Assembly (NCBI RefSeq): GCF_000488275.1 | Contig: NZ_KI530762.1 | Span: 825,536 to 889,535 of the forward strand | DNA: 64,000 bases | Reading direction: 5' to 3' | Origin: Acinetobacter brisouii CIP 110357 | GTDB lineage: Bacteria > Pseudomonadota > Gammaproteobacteria > Pseudomonadales > Moraxellaceae | Part shown: piece by piece, positions 18,532 to 27,377 of the stretch | How the letters are laid out: each line of letters begins with the position of its first letter | How positions within the stretch are numbered: position 1 is the stretch's first letter | The notes under the pieces: generated by a model | What the model was told of the DNA's origin: nothing | The model's input: only the letters and a program-made list of their open reading frames with translations | The model's database searches: none | Position numbers and translations under genes: made by a program

Positions 18532-19434
18532 TTATTGAGACAGTACAATTTTCTTTAAAACGTCAACCAAAACATTAAATTCATTGTGTAATGGTGTGCT
18601 TTTACGGGTAACTAACGCGATAGTGCGTACAGGTGCCGCCTCAATATGTTTGACTTGCAAATCCGCATGGTATTGTAACATCGGGCGTTGTAAGGCAATT
18701 TCAGGCAATAAGGTATAGCCTAAGTTTGACGATACCATTTCAACTAAAGTTGGAAGAGAGCTGGCTTTTAATCGGTGATCATTTTTACGCTCGCCAATTG
18801 GGCAGGCACTTAAGACGTGATCGCGTAGACAATGACCTTCCTCAAGTAACATCAAGCGAGAGAGATCAAGATCATCAAGGTTACTCGCGCGGATACATTG
18901 CTGATCTGCTTTATGATGTACCAAGACCAGATTTTCTTTGGCAATCTCGGCAACTTTGAGTCCACGTGTGTCAAATGGCAGGGCCAAGACAATCATGTCC
19001 AGATTACCATGTTCCAGTTTTTCAACAATCTTTTCACTTTGAGCTTCATGCAGATGTAACTGGATTTTAGGTAAATAATGATGCACTTCATCAAGCAACT
19101 GCGTCAAAATGAAAGGAGCAATGGTTGGAATAATCCCTAAATGTAAATCGCCAGTGAGTGGTTCACTCATTTCCCGGCTGAGCCGCATGAGATCTTGAGC
19201 ATCTGCAAGTAAAACCCGAGCCCGCGCAACCACTTGTTCCCCTAAAGGTGTTAAACGTACATTTTGGCGATCGCGTTCAACCAAAACACCACCAAGTAAA
19301 CGTTCTAACTCCATAATGCCGCCAGATAAAGTCGACTGGGTTACAAAAGAGCGACGTGCTGCCTCGGTAAAATGCAATGTTTCAGACAGTGTTACTAAAT
19401 AAGAAAGCTGTCTTAAAGAGGGTAATGCAGCCAT
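18532..19434 (-). CDS. oxyR: Hydrogen peroxide sensor and regulator OxyR
   Basis: A 300-residue LysR-type activator. The N-terminal helix-turn-helix covers about 5-65 (SLRQLSYLVTLSETLHFTEAA). The redox pair is C202 in LEEGHCLRDHV and C211 in SACPIG, matching C199 and C208 of E. coli OxyR, so peroxide sensing by disulfide formation should be intact. It activates catalase and alkyl hydroperoxide reductase genes; an ahpF gene lies at 49 kb in this window. oxyR is the last gene of the rubA-rubB-estB-oxyR group, an order described in Acinetobacter sp. ADP1. Its start is 15 bases from the estB stop, so it can be read from the rubredoxin transcript. Confidence 0.92.
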   Translation of the reverse strand: MAALPSLRQLSYLVTLSETLHFTEAARRSFVTQSTLSGGIMELERLLGGVLVERDRQNVRLTPLGEQVVARARVLLADAQDLMRLSREMSEPLTGDLHLGIIPTIAPFILTQLLDEVHHYLPKIQLHLHEAQSEKIVEKLEHGNLDMIVLALPFDTRGLKVAEIAKENLVLVHHKADQQCIRASNLDDLDLSRLMLLEEGHCLRDHVLSACPIGERKNDHRLKASSLPTLVEMVSSNLGYTLLPEIALQRPMLQYHADLQVKHIEAAPVRTIALVTRKSTPLHNEFNVLVDVLKKIVLSQ

Positions 19435-19449
19435 AGTGTCCTGATACTT

Positions 19450-20397
19450 TTAAGGTTTAAAGTGATGTGCGAATAAACCACTCAATTGAGGGATAAAATG
19501 TGGTGGAATATCATGCCCCATTCCGGCAATTAATTCAAATTTTGCTGCTTTAATTGCTTTTGCAACAACCCGACCATGTTTAGGTGGTAATAATCGGTCA
19601 CTTGCACCATGAATGACTAACGTAGGTTGTTGAATTTGTTGATCCCACTTGAGTAATGATCCTGTACATAAGATCGCCAGTAATTGATGCAATACACCAT
19701 TTGGGTAGTAACTGCGAAAATAAGCTTTACGTGCAAATAGTCGGATTTCTTCGACATTAATATAATTGGGTGACCCAATAATCTTGTAAAGCTGTACATT
19801 CTGCCGAATGATTTCATCTTCTTGTGTTGGGCGTTTGCTGATCATCAGTTTAAGCTGCTTGATACCAGGTGCGGGTAGCAGTGGCTGATTGTTACTGGTG
19901 AACAGTAACCCTAGCTTACTAATTTTTTCTGGATATTTTGCTGCCACAATCTGGGCAATCATGCCACCCATTGAAGCTCCAATCAGGTTACATTGACTAA
20001 TGTCCAGTTTATCGAGCAGTAAGCCAACATCATCGGCCATATCTTCCAGAGTATATGGCGCACCATGATTTTTAAGTCCAACACTAAAACGTGCCATCAT
20101 GCTGAGTAAATGATGGGAGTTTTGCGGCTCTGTGGTAATTTTGCTAGATAAACCAATATCTCGGTTATCAAAGCGAATGACACAGAAACCTTGATCAATC
20201 AGTGATTTGCAAAAAAAATCTGGCCAAAGAATCAGTTGCCCACCTAAACCCATAATCAGCAAAATACATGGATGCTCGGGGTTGCCACCCATTTCAATAT
20301 GCAATTGTATGCCATTGCCGAGATCAACTTGTGCCTCACGCATATACTTACTATATGGTGATGGGCTAAACACAATATTTTGATTCATTGTGAGCAT
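19450..20397 (-). CDS. estB: Alpha/beta hydrolase, EstB-type esterase
   Basis: A 315-residue alpha/beta-fold hydrolase with a complete triad: nucleophile serine in GASMGGMIAQ, acid in HGASDRLLPP, and histidine in GMGHDIPPHF. The oxyanion region LLIMGLGGQLILW lies near residues 45-60. There is no signal peptide, so it should be cytoplasmic. The position between rubB and oxyR matches estB of Acinetobacter sp. ADP1, which codes for an esterase. Two starts are possible: ATG at 20397, and ATG at 20388 with a weak GGA eight bases upstream. The natural substrate is unknown. Confidence 0.82.
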   Translation of the reverse strand: MLTMNQNIVFSPSPYSKYMREAQVDLGNGIQLHIEMGGNPEHPCILLIMGLGGQLILWPDFFCKSLIDQGFCVIRFDNRDIGLSSKITTEPQNSHHLLSMMARFSVGLKNHGAPYTLEDMADDVGLLLDKLDISQCNLIGASMGGMIAQIVAAKYPEKISKLGLLFTSNNQPLLPAPGIKQLKLMISKRPTQEDEIIRQNVQLYKIIGSPNYINVEEIRLFARKAYFRSYYPNGVLHQLLAILCTGSLLKWDQQIQQPTLVIHGASDRLLPPKHGRVVAKAIKAAKFELIAGMGHDIPPHFIPQLSGLFAHHFKP

Positions 20398-20410
20398 CCA
20401 TGAAGTGTGA

Positions 20411-21586
20411 TTATGCTTGTGGTGGAATTAAATCAGGCACCAGTTTGGTCAACGCTAAACGCTGTTTGGCTGCTGTTGCGCCAAGCAGTACAAAGCCACG
20501 AATGGTTCCTTCACTATCGACAGCTTTAGATAACATGCCATCTTCAAAATGTTCAGTTTCCCAATTCACATCGACATTATGTGGTACTGGCAATACAGTG
20601 AGTGGAGCAGCAGGTGTTTTAACCGCAACTGGCATAGCAGGGTAGTGAACATGAGTGTGTTGACCTACCAAAGTTTTTGCCAACGCACGTGCTTGTTGCA
20701 TAATTGGCATCACGTATGGCAATAAAAGTCCATTCACTTCGGCACAGTCACCGACAGCATAAATATCGGGCTGATTGGTTTCCATTAGACTATTGGTCAG
20801 AATTCCGCGACTGGTTTCAATCTTGGCATGCTTGGCAATATCAATATTCGGCTGTAAGCCCACCGCACATAACACGAGATCTGCTGCAAGGCTATGACCA
20901 TTTTCGAGTGTCACGACGTAATGTCGCTTAACTTTACTAATTTTCTCAACGGTTGTGCCAAGAATAAACTTAATACCACTCTCGTGCAGTTTCTTTTGAA
21001 ATTCTTCAGCAACATATTGTGGCAATAGACGACCAAGCGGTTGTGGTGCTAAATCAATAACAGTTGTTTGATAGCCTGTGTGCTGTAAATCATTGGCAAA
21101 TTCACAGCCAATTAGCCCAGCGCCTAAAATGGCAATCCGTTTATCTTGTTTTTGATCTAGCTGCTCGCGAAATGCGCGGTAATCGGTGAGTGAATTCACA
21201 ACATGAATATCATCACTACCATCGCCAGAAATCGCTAAACGAATTGGATTTGCTCCCACAGCTAAAATGAGTTTGCTGTAACCCAGTTCGACAGTTTGTT
21301 GATTCTGCACATAGCTTAACTGGTGCTTTTCAGCATCAATATGATTGACCCAAGCATGTGTTTCAATGCGCATGTTGAGTTGCTCAGCCATTTTGGTTGC
21401 ATCTGCAAGTGCGATCTGAGCAGGCTGTTTATTGCCTGCCAAGGCATTTGATAATGTTGGCTTGGCATAACTTGCTGCATCATCAGCACAGATCATGATC
21501 AGTTCTTGTTCTTTGTTTAATTTTCGGTATTCACGTGCCAGGGTATAACCCGCCATACCCGAACCCACAATCACAATAGGCTGCAT
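20411..21586 (-). CDS. rubB: Rubredoxin-NAD(+) reductase
   Basis: A 391-residue FAD-dependent oxidoreductase that passes electrons from NADH to rubredoxin. The N-terminal FAD motif is PIVIVGSGMAGYTLA (residues 3-17), the NAD(H)-binding motif IAILGAGLIGCEFANDL is near 148-164, and the second FAD contact is DIYAVGDCAEV near 280. In Acinetobacter this protein supplies electrons to the membrane alkane hydroxylase AlkM through RubA. I use the ATG at 21586 because GGAG stands seven bases before it; the upstream in-frame extension has no ribosome-binding site and runs into the intercistronic hairpin. Confidence 0.92.
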   Translation of the reverse strand: MQPIVIVGSGMAGYTLAREYRKLNKEQELIMICADDAASYAKPTLSNALAGNKQPAQIALADATKMAEQLNMRIETHAWVNHIDAEKHQLSYVQNQQTVELGYSKLILAVGANPIRLAISGDGSDDIHVVNSLTDYRAFREQLDQKQDKRIAILGAGLIGCEFANDLQHTGYQTTVIDLAPQPLGRLLPQYVAEEFQKKLHESGIKFILGTTVEKISKVKRHYVVTLENGHSLAADLVLCAVGLQPNIDIAKHAKIETSRGILTNSLMETNQPDIYAVGDCAEVNGLLLPYVMPIMQQARALAKTLVGQHTHVHYPAMPVAVKTPAAPLTVLPVPHNVDVNWETEHFEDGMLSKAVDSEGTIRGFVLLGATAAKQRLALTKLVPDLIPPQA

Positions 21587-21612
21587 AATATTCTCCAAAA
21601 TGTTTTTCTTAA

Positions 21613-21641
21613 GTAAAAAGACCATGTTCAAACATGGTCTT
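21613..21641 (-). terminator. Terminator-like hairpin between rubA and rubB
   Basis: Read on the minus strand, AAGACCATGTT and AACATGGTCTT form an 11-bp stem followed at once by TTTTT. It lies between the rubA stop (21650) and the rubB start (21586), inside the operon. It should stop part of the transcripts after rubA, giving more rubredoxin than reductase. Confidence 0.75.
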
Positions 21642-21649
21642 GAGCGGTT

Positions 21650-21814
21650 TTATACTTCAATCATTTCAAAATCTGCTTTGGATACTCCACAGTCTGGGCA
21701 GGTCCAGTCATTGGGTACATCTTCCCATTTTGTCCCAGGAGCAATGCCATCTTCTGGCCAGCCCGTTGCTTCGTCGTAAATCCATCCACAAACGATGCAT
21801 TGATATTTTTTCAT
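21650..21814 (-). CDS. rubA: Rubredoxin
   Basis: A 54-residue iron protein. The single iron is held by the two pairs CxxC in QCIVCGW (C6, C9) and CPDCG (C39, C42), with the conserved [18 protein letters not shown] between them. Length and spacing are exactly those of AlkG2-type rubredoxins that serve alkane hydroxylases. It is the first gene of the rubA-rubB-estB-oxyR group. GGAG is seven bases before the ATG at 21814; the longer in-frame extension is not conserved-looking. The alkane hydroxylase itself is not in this window. Confidence 0.95.
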   Translation of the reverse strand: MKKYQCIVCGWIYDEATGWPEDGIAPGTKWEDVPNDWTCPDCGVSKADFEMIEV

Positions 21815-22214
21815 GAGTATCTCCAAAATGCTGATGGGTAACCAAAAAATGCCTGTCAGCAGTACTGTTATAAGGGGAAGCCTGATCATTGTAGTTTACA
21901 GGTTCTTATCTTGAAATTTTTACCTTGTTGTACTGTAAAGTAAAGAAATTCTTGGAAGATTACGTCTTAAAAAAGAAGTAATAATAAGATGAAGCTCATA
22001 TTTTTTATGTCTTAGACTAAGGTGGTAATGCAAAAAAAATAAAAATGCATAGAATATTATCGGGATTTTATTCATGTAAAAATAAATTTAATTATAAATC
22101 AATAACTTATATTTGTTTTTAGGCTAAAAAACGTTAATTGAATAAAAAATAATAGTTTTTTTTAGTTTAATTGGTTAAAATTAGCTCAAATCGATAGCTT
22201 AATATTCTCCTGCC
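21815..22214. other. Divergent AT-rich intergenic region, rubA/apt
   Basis: These 400 bases separate two divergent genes and must contain both promoters. On the minus strand TACAAT near 21890 is a possible -10 for rubA, with a poor -35 17 bases upstream. The centre (about 22020-22170) is extremely AT-rich. I see no gene or repeat here. Confidence 0.5.
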
Positions 22215-22763
22215 ATGAACTTTGCTCAAACTTTTTGGTCTCATATTCGTACCATTCCAGATTTCCCAAAAACCGGGATTTGTTTTTATGATTTGACACC
22301 GTTGTTGGTGAATCAAATTGAAGCATTGTCCGATGCTTTGGTTGCAAGTATCCCAGCAGACAAAATAGAAGCTGTAGACAGCTTTGTTGCTGTAGAAGCG
22401 CGTGGGTTTGTGTTGGCAAGTTTCTTGGCACAACGTTTAAACAAAGGTTTAATTTTAGTGCGTAAAGCAGGAAAATTACCGCCGCCAGTTGTGGGTGTGG
22501 GTTACAGCTTGGAATATGGTTTAGACAAACTTGAAATGTCAGCTGATGTTCAGCCAAACCAAAACGTGATTTTGGTTGATGATATTTTGGCAACAGGTGG
22601 TACATTAAAGGCAGTTCAAACATTAGCAAACAAATGCCAGCTCAATGTTTTGGGTGCAACAATTCTGTTGGACTTAGACACTGCACATAAAGATATTGGT
22701 TTGGATGTTTGGTCGGTTGTTCGTGAAAGCGAAAAACCACAGCAAGAAGAAGCTGTTGCGTAA
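22215..22763 (+). CDS. apt: Adenine phosphoribosyltransferase
   Basis: A 182-residue purine salvage enzyme that makes AMP from adenine and PRPP. The PRPP-binding motif VILVDDILATGGT is at 118-130, and the family segments PDFPKTGICFYDLTPLL (15-31) and EARGFVLASFLA (61-72) are intact. The length is normal. It stands alone, followed by a terminator shared with the convergent gene. Confidence 0.95.
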   Translation: MNFAQTFWSHIRTIPDFPKTGICFYDLTPLLVNQIEALSDALVASIPADKIEAVDSFVAVEARGFVLASFLAQRLNKGLILVRKAGKLPPPVVGVGYSLEYGLDKLEMSADVQPNQNVILVDDILATGGTLKAVQTLANKCQLNVLGATILLDLDTAHKDIGLDVWSVVRESEKPQQEEAVA

Positions 22764-22780
22764 GCACTAAAACAGAATTC

Positions 22781-22812
22781 AAAAAATGCCGATCTTAGAT
22801 CGGCATTTTTTA
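22781..22812. terminator. Bidirectional terminator after apt
   Basis: A stem AAAAAATGCCGATC with GATCGGCATTTTTT around loop TTA, with A and T runs on both sides, lies between the convergent apt and YqiA-like genes and overlaps the last codons of the latter. Confidence 0.88.
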
Positions 22813-23322
22813 TTTTGGTGATGGCTGAAAATTTTGCTCAAATTGCTGAACGAGCAAATTAATGTTTTCTGGGTGTTCAAGTCGATGATAGCCACCTGTA
22901 TAGGTGTGTACAATCATGAAACGCTCTAAAATTTGTTGTGTTTGATACATGTTGAGCATTTCATCCCCCAATTCTAAATAGGCAAACTGCGGGATGTCAT
23001 GATCTAAGTCTTTTTCTTCAATAGCAGGGTAATCATCACGAAATTTGGGTGCAAGACTTGGATTGGCCACAATTGCAGGCAAATGAAACTGATAAGACAT
23101 TCTCAGTGTCCAATACCCTCCAACGCCATGTCCCACCAATAAATCTGGTTTAATTTTTTCAATAATGTTTTGGTAGAGCATTTCAACCGTTTGAAAACTT
23201 AAATTACGATAATCGACGTCTATACAAAATTTTTGTTTTGCTTGAATTGCATGGAATTTATTGGATTCCTTAGATGAATCCAATCCGTGCAGGAATAGAA
23301 TTTTGGCATTATTCATCTTCAT
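22810..23322 (-). CDS. YqiA/YcfP-family alpha/beta-fold protein without the nucleophile serine
   Basis: About 170 residues with the compact alpha/beta hydrolase plan of the YqiA/YcfP family: start KILFLHGLDSS, elbow LLVGHGVGGYWTLRM, acidic loop ELGDEML and histidine loop TYTGGYHRLEH. The elbow normally reads GxSxGG, but here GHGVGG puts glycine where the nucleophile should be (codon GGC, read from the minus strand near 23130). The other triad positions remain. The protein is therefore either inactive as an esterase or uses another residue. The start is uncertain: ATGs at 23370, 23322 and 23316 are in frame and none has a clear ribosome-binding site; conservation begins just after 23316. Confidence 0.65.
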   Translation of the reverse strand: MKMNNAKILFLHGLDSSKESNKFHAIQAKQKFCIDVDYRNLSFQTVEMLYQNIIEKIKPDLLVGHGVGGYWTLRMSYQFHLPAIVANPSLAPKFRDDYPAIEEKDLDHDIPQFAYLELGDEMLNMYQTQQILERFMIVHTYTGGYHRLEHPENINLLVQQFEQNFQPSPK

Positions 23323-23584
23323 CGAGTTGGTTTCATCACAGGATAATGTAGAAAAGTCAGCTAGAAACATGCATTTGGTCTTAAAATGTTTGCGGTTTCT
23401 GCCATATTTTACGTTGCTTGAGTAGTTATGTGAGCTAGCGAAAGGTCTAAAAAGATTTTGTTTTAGACTAAAGTTGCATAACTGGGATGATTTTTTGAAC
23501 CGATTTTCAAGAATTCTTTCGAAAAAAGCGCGAATTCTGCTATGCTATGGGACTTCATTTTTCAACTACTTTTTCGAGGCAGAG

Positions 23585-25114
23585 ATGACGCAACACAACG
23601 CTCAATCGACTTCTGAACCCATTATTTCCGAAAACGATTTAATTGCACAGCGTCATGCCAAGTTAAAGCAAATCAAGGAAAGTGCTAAAGAGACAGGTAC
23701 AAGCCCTTGGCCAAATACCTTTAAGCGTGAGCATTATGCTGGCGACTTACAAGAGCAGTTTAAAGATTTAGATAAAGCTGCGATTGAAGCGGGTGAACAC
23801 GTTTATGTGAAAGTTGCAGGTCGTGTGATGTTGAACCGTGGTTCGTTCATCGTATTGCAAGACATGACAGGTCGTATTCAACTTTATGTAGACCGCAAAG
23901 GTTTGCCAGCAGACACTTTAAGTACCATTAAATCTTTGGATTTGGGTGATATTGTTGCGGCAAGTGGTTACATTGGCCGTTCAGGTAAAGGTGATTTGTA
24001 TGTTCACTTGGAAGAATTTGAACTATTAACCAAATCTTTACGTCCGCTTCCAGACAAATTTCATGGTCTAAGTGATACTGAAGCGAAATATCGTAAGCGT
24101 TATCTTGATTTGATCGTCAATGAAGAAACACGCAAAACTTTCGAAATCCGTGCGCAAGTGGTTGCAGGTATTCGTAATTTCTTGGCAGCTCAGCGTTTTA
24201 TGGAAGTTGAAACCCCAATGATGCATGTCATTCCTGGTGGTGCTTCAGCACGTCCATTTGTGACACATCACAATGCTCTGGACATGGATTTATATTTGCG
24301 TGTTGCGCCTGAGCTTTATTTGAAGCGCCTTGTAGTAGGTGGTTTTGAGCGCGTATTTGAGATTAACCGTAACTTCCGTAATGAAGGGGTTTCGACTCGT
24401 CATAACCCAGAATTCACGATGATTGAATTCTACCAAGCCTATGCTGACTATAAAGATTTGATGCAGTTGACTGAAAATATGCTAGAAAAACTAGCAATCG
24501 ATATTTTAGGTTCAACTGACGTGCCATATGGTGATGAAGTTTATAGCTTCAAAGGCCCATTCAAAAAAATCTCAATGTTTGATGCGATTCTTGAGCACAA
24601 CCCAACATTTACACCAGATCATGTCAATGATCGCGAATTCTTGGCAAACTTTGTGCGTGAAGAGTTGAAAGAACAAGTGAAACCAGGTTTCGGTTTGGGT
24701 AAATTGCAAACCATCGTATTTGAAGAGACTGTTGAAACTCAATTGCGTCAACCGACTTTCATCACTGAATATCCAGCAGAAACTTCTCCACTAGCGCGCC
24801 GTAATGATCATAATCCGCATATTACAGATCGTTTCGAGTTCTTTATTGGTGGTCGTGAGTTGGCAAATGGCTTTAGTGAGTTAAATGACCCGATTGACCA
24901 AGCTGAGCGTTTCCAGGCACAGGTTGCTGAAAAAGATGCAGGTGATGATGAAGCAATGCATTACGATGCGGACTTCATTGAAGCATTAGAATATGGTTTA
25001 CCTCCAACAGCAGGTGAAGGGATTGGTATTGACCGTTTAGTGATGTTATTTGCGAATGCATCAAGTATTCGTGATGTGTTGTTATTCCCGCACATGCGCC
25101 GTAAAGATGCTTAA
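23585..25114 (+). CDS. lysS: Lysyl-tRNA synthetase (class II)
   Basis: A 509-residue class II synthetase that charges tRNA-Lys. The N-terminal OB-fold (about 60-165) binds the anticodon ([28 protein letters not shown]). Motif 2 reads [16 protein letters not shown] near residue 270, and motif 3 [13 protein letters not shown] near 480. The ATG at 23585 is preceded by GAGGCAGAG; an upstream in-frame start at 23474 would add 37 unconserved residues. Everything needed for activity is present. Confidence 0.96.
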   Translation: MTQHNAQSTSEPIISENDLIAQRHAKLKQIKESAKETGTSPWPNTFKREHYAGDLQEQFKDLDKAAIEAGEHVYVKVAGRVMLNRGSFIVLQDMTGRIQLYVDRKGLPADTLSTIKSLDLGDIVAASGYIGRSGKGDLYVHLEEFELLTKSLRPLPDKFHGLSDTEAKYRKRYLDLIVNEETRKTFEIRAQVVAGIRNFLAAQRFMEVETPMMHVIPGGASARPFVTHHNALDMDLYLRVAPELYLKRLVVGGFERVFEINRNFRNEGVSTRHNPEFTMIEFYQAYADYKDLMQLTENMLEKLAIDILGSTDVPYGDEVYSFKGPFKKISMFDAILEHNPTFTPDHVNDREFLANFVREELKEQVKPGFGLGKLQTIVFEETVETQLRQPTFITEYPAETSPLARRNDHNPHITDRFEFFIGGRELANGFSELNDPIDQAERFQAQVAEKDAGDDEAMHYDADFIEALEYGLPPTAGEGIGIDRLVMLFANASSIRDVLLFPHMRRKDA

Positions 25115-25136
25115 TTTCAACTAATTTATTAGTTAT

Positions 25137-25168
25137 AAAAATCCTCCTGCATATCAGGGGGATTTTTT
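25137..25168 (+). terminator. Intrinsic terminator after lysS
   Basis: The stem AAAATCCTCCTG with CAGGGGGATTTT (one wobble pair) has loop CATAT and is followed by a T run. Confidence 0.82.
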
Positions 25169-25423
25169 ATGCATGCTCATCAGGTTTTTTTGAAGATAGA
25201 TCTGAAAAAGATTTTGCTTATTTATTTAGGAGGTAAAATAATTTTTATTTAATTTCATGATAGCTGTCTTAATAAAATCGGATTATTTTTTGATTGCAGG
25301 TTAATGGATTATTTACAGGTACGCACTTATTTATAGTAGAAAAGGGGCGAGAATTTAAAAATAGCTAATGCTTGTCAGCCCGATGCGACGTATAATTTAC
25401 GGCTTATTTTTTGGAAAGATAAA
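25169..25423. other. AT-rich region upstream of an unknown gene
   Basis: No gene is visible here. TATAAT at 25391-25396 is a good -10 element, with only a badly spaced TTGTCA (13 bases) upstream. GGAAAG precedes the ATG of the next gene. Confidence 0.4.
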
Positions 25424-25900
25424 ATGAGCCTTCAGCAACAACTAATCTCCTTGAAACAGGTCGAGTTGGCAAAATCAGCCAATCAAGTCTTACAGCGTAG
25501 CAATAAAGCACAACGTCAGGAAAGTTACAAACAGGCTCTGCTTGAATTAAATCAGGCATTTGAAGATCACCTATTACAAGCGGTGATGTTGGCATTTGGT
25601 TTAAATGCAGGGCAAGCAAAAAAAGTACGCTATAAAAAAGACCGCGTGCGTGTATTCAAACAGCATGATATTGATTATACAGCGATAGATGGAGCTGAAA
25701 CGGCACAAATTTTGTCTTGGATTGCACAAAGTATTGTGTATGAAGATGCGATTGTAACGCATGATCTGGACAATATTTTTCCATTCTGGAAAGAAGGTTT
25801 TCCAATGGTACAGTTTGATAATGCTTACACAATCTTGCTAGAAGATATTCAGATACATTATGAGATGGTTTTGGATGCTTTAATTGAGCTCCATGCCTGA
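25424..25900 (+). CDS. Protein of unknown function
   Basis: A 158-residue soluble protein with no signal peptide or membrane segment. I do not recognise the family. The first 75 residues look helical and rich in Gln, Lys and Leu (two amphipathic stretches, residues 1-35 and 36-65). The middle is basic (VRYKKDRVRVFKQHD, about 68-82), and the C-terminal half is acidic with aromatic residues (DNIFPFWKEGFPMVQFDNAYT). The clean ribosome-binding site, own -10 element, and shared downstream terminator support a real gene. It stands between lysS and a CorC-type gene, which gives no functional clue. Confidence 0.7.
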   Translation: MSLQQQLISLKQVELAKSANQVLQRSNKAQRQESYKQALLELNQAFEDHLLQAVMLAFGLNAGQAKKVRYKKDRVRVFKQHDIDYTAIDGAETAQILSWIAQSIVYEDAIVTHDLDNIFPFWKEGFPMVQFDNAYTILLEDIQIHYEMVLDALIELHA

Positions 25901-25934
25901 AAAAAACCGCCTGCAATGAGGCGGTTTTTCTTTT
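25901..25934. terminator. Bidirectional terminator
   Basis: AAAACCGCCT and AGGCGGTTTT form a stem around GCAATG, with A and T runs on both sides, between convergent genes. Confidence 0.88.
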
Positions 25935-27258
25935 AAGATTCTTCAGATTGAATCAGTGATTCGGGTTTTTCAATAATTCGAGTCACTAAAAGCTGATCAA
26001 TCTTGAAGTGGTCAACATCGACAACTTCAAACTTATAGCCTCCAAATTCCACACTATCAGCAGGTCGAGGGATTTTTCGGAGTTGGTACATCATAAAACC
26101 TGCAAGTGTTTCATAATGCTCTTCATCAGGCATGTCATCGATACCCAGCGCATGTTTTATATCCTCAATAGGAGTGCCGCCATCGATTAACCATGAATGA
26201 TTGTCGCGTTTGATAATCTGCTGCTCTTCCTCAATGGGGGTCACCCAGTCACCCATGACTGTAATCATGATATCTGAAAGGGTAATTACGCCAACCACAA
26301 GCGCATACTCATTAATCACCGCAGCAAATTTTTCTTTGCTGGCACGAAAACGGTCTAATACTTCCGAGAGACTTAAGCTATCAGGAATGGTCAAAACAGT
26401 ACGAATGGTGGATTCATTGAGCTGGTTGATGGATTGATTATTGAGAATTCGAACCAGAATATCTTTAGCATCAACATAACCAATGACTTGATCAATCGTA
26501 TCATTACAGACCAAAAATTTTGAAAAAGGGTATTCTGCCAGTTTTTGACGAATACTGTTTTCAGGTTCATTTAAAGTAAAAAAGATGACATTCTCGCGAG
26601 TGGTCATGCTTGAATGTACATTACGCTCTTCAAGTTCAAAAACATTTTCAATAAAGTGATGTTCCTGCTTTTGCAAGACACCCGCTTGAGCGCCTGCATC
26701 CATGACAGCAGAAATATCATCAAAAGTAATGTTATCTTCACGGGTCGTGTTGACCTTAAAGAGGCGAAACAGCAAATTGGCAATTGCATTAATCACCCAT
26801 GCTAATGGTTTACAGACCTTAATAAACACCTGAATTGGATTAATGACAGCAATCGAGATTTTTTCGGGTGCAATCATTGCCAGACGTTTTGGCATAAGAT
26901 CAGCAAATAAAATAAAGAGTGAGGTGACTAAGGTAAAGGATAGAGCAAAACTAATCGTTTCTGCCCATTCTCCTGTATAAAAACGGGTGACCAGATTAAG
27001 GAAATAGGGACGAAAAGCGCCTTCACCTAAAATACCGCCTAAAATTGCAACAGCATTTAAACCGATTTGAGAAGCGGCAAAGAAATCAGCGGAATTTTCT
27101 TGTAAATCCAAAACTTGTTGTGCGCGTTCATCACCAGCTTCAGCCAAAATTTTCAGTTTAACTTTGCGTGCGGCTGCGAGAGCAATTTCGGTTAAAGCAA
27201 GGAAACCTGCACCAGCAATTAGGATGATGATGATGATGATGTTCTGAAACAGACTCAC
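25933..27258 (-). CDS. CorC/HlyC-type CNNM domain membrane protein
   Basis: A 441-residue inner-membrane protein with three parts: a CNNM transmembrane domain (about 1-180), a pair of CBS domains (about 200-330, nucleotide-binding), and a C-terminal CorC_HlyC domain (about 345-425, starting near DNHSWLIDGGTPIEDI). Proteins of this type are linked to magnesium/cobalt export or resistance and are often misnamed hemolysins. The N-terminal run of isoleucines is encoded by a perfect six-unit ATC repeat at the gene start. It forms its own unit with no partner nearby. Transport activity is inferred from the family. Confidence 0.85.
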   Translation of the reverse strand: MSLFQNIIIIIILIAGAGFLALTEIALAAARKVKLKILAEAGDERAQQVLDLQENSADFFAASQIGLNAVAILGGILGEGAFRPYFLNLVTRFYTGEWAETISFALSFTLVTSLFILFADLMPKRLAMIAPEKISIAVINPIQVFIKVCKPLAWVINAIANLLFRLFKVNTTREDNITFDDISAVMDAGAQAGVLQKQEHHFIENVFELEERNVHSSMTTRENVIFFTLNEPENSIRQKLAEYPFSKFLVCNDTIDQVIGYVDAKDILVRILNNQSINQLNESTIRTVLTIPDSLSLSEVLDRFRASKEKFAAVINEYALVVGVITLSDIMITVMGDWVTPIEEEQQIIKRDNHSWLIDGGTPIEDIKHALGIDDMPDEEHYETLAGFMMYQLRKIPRPADSVEFGGYKFEVVDVDHFKIDQLLVTRIIEKPESLIQSEES

Positions 27259-27377
27259 ATTGCACCTGTCATTATAGATTATTCATTATCAAATATTTTT
27301 TAACACAAAAATAGAAGAGGTGATACTGGAATATCACCTAATCATAATAAATCGTTGAATAAGGGAATAAACAGCGA

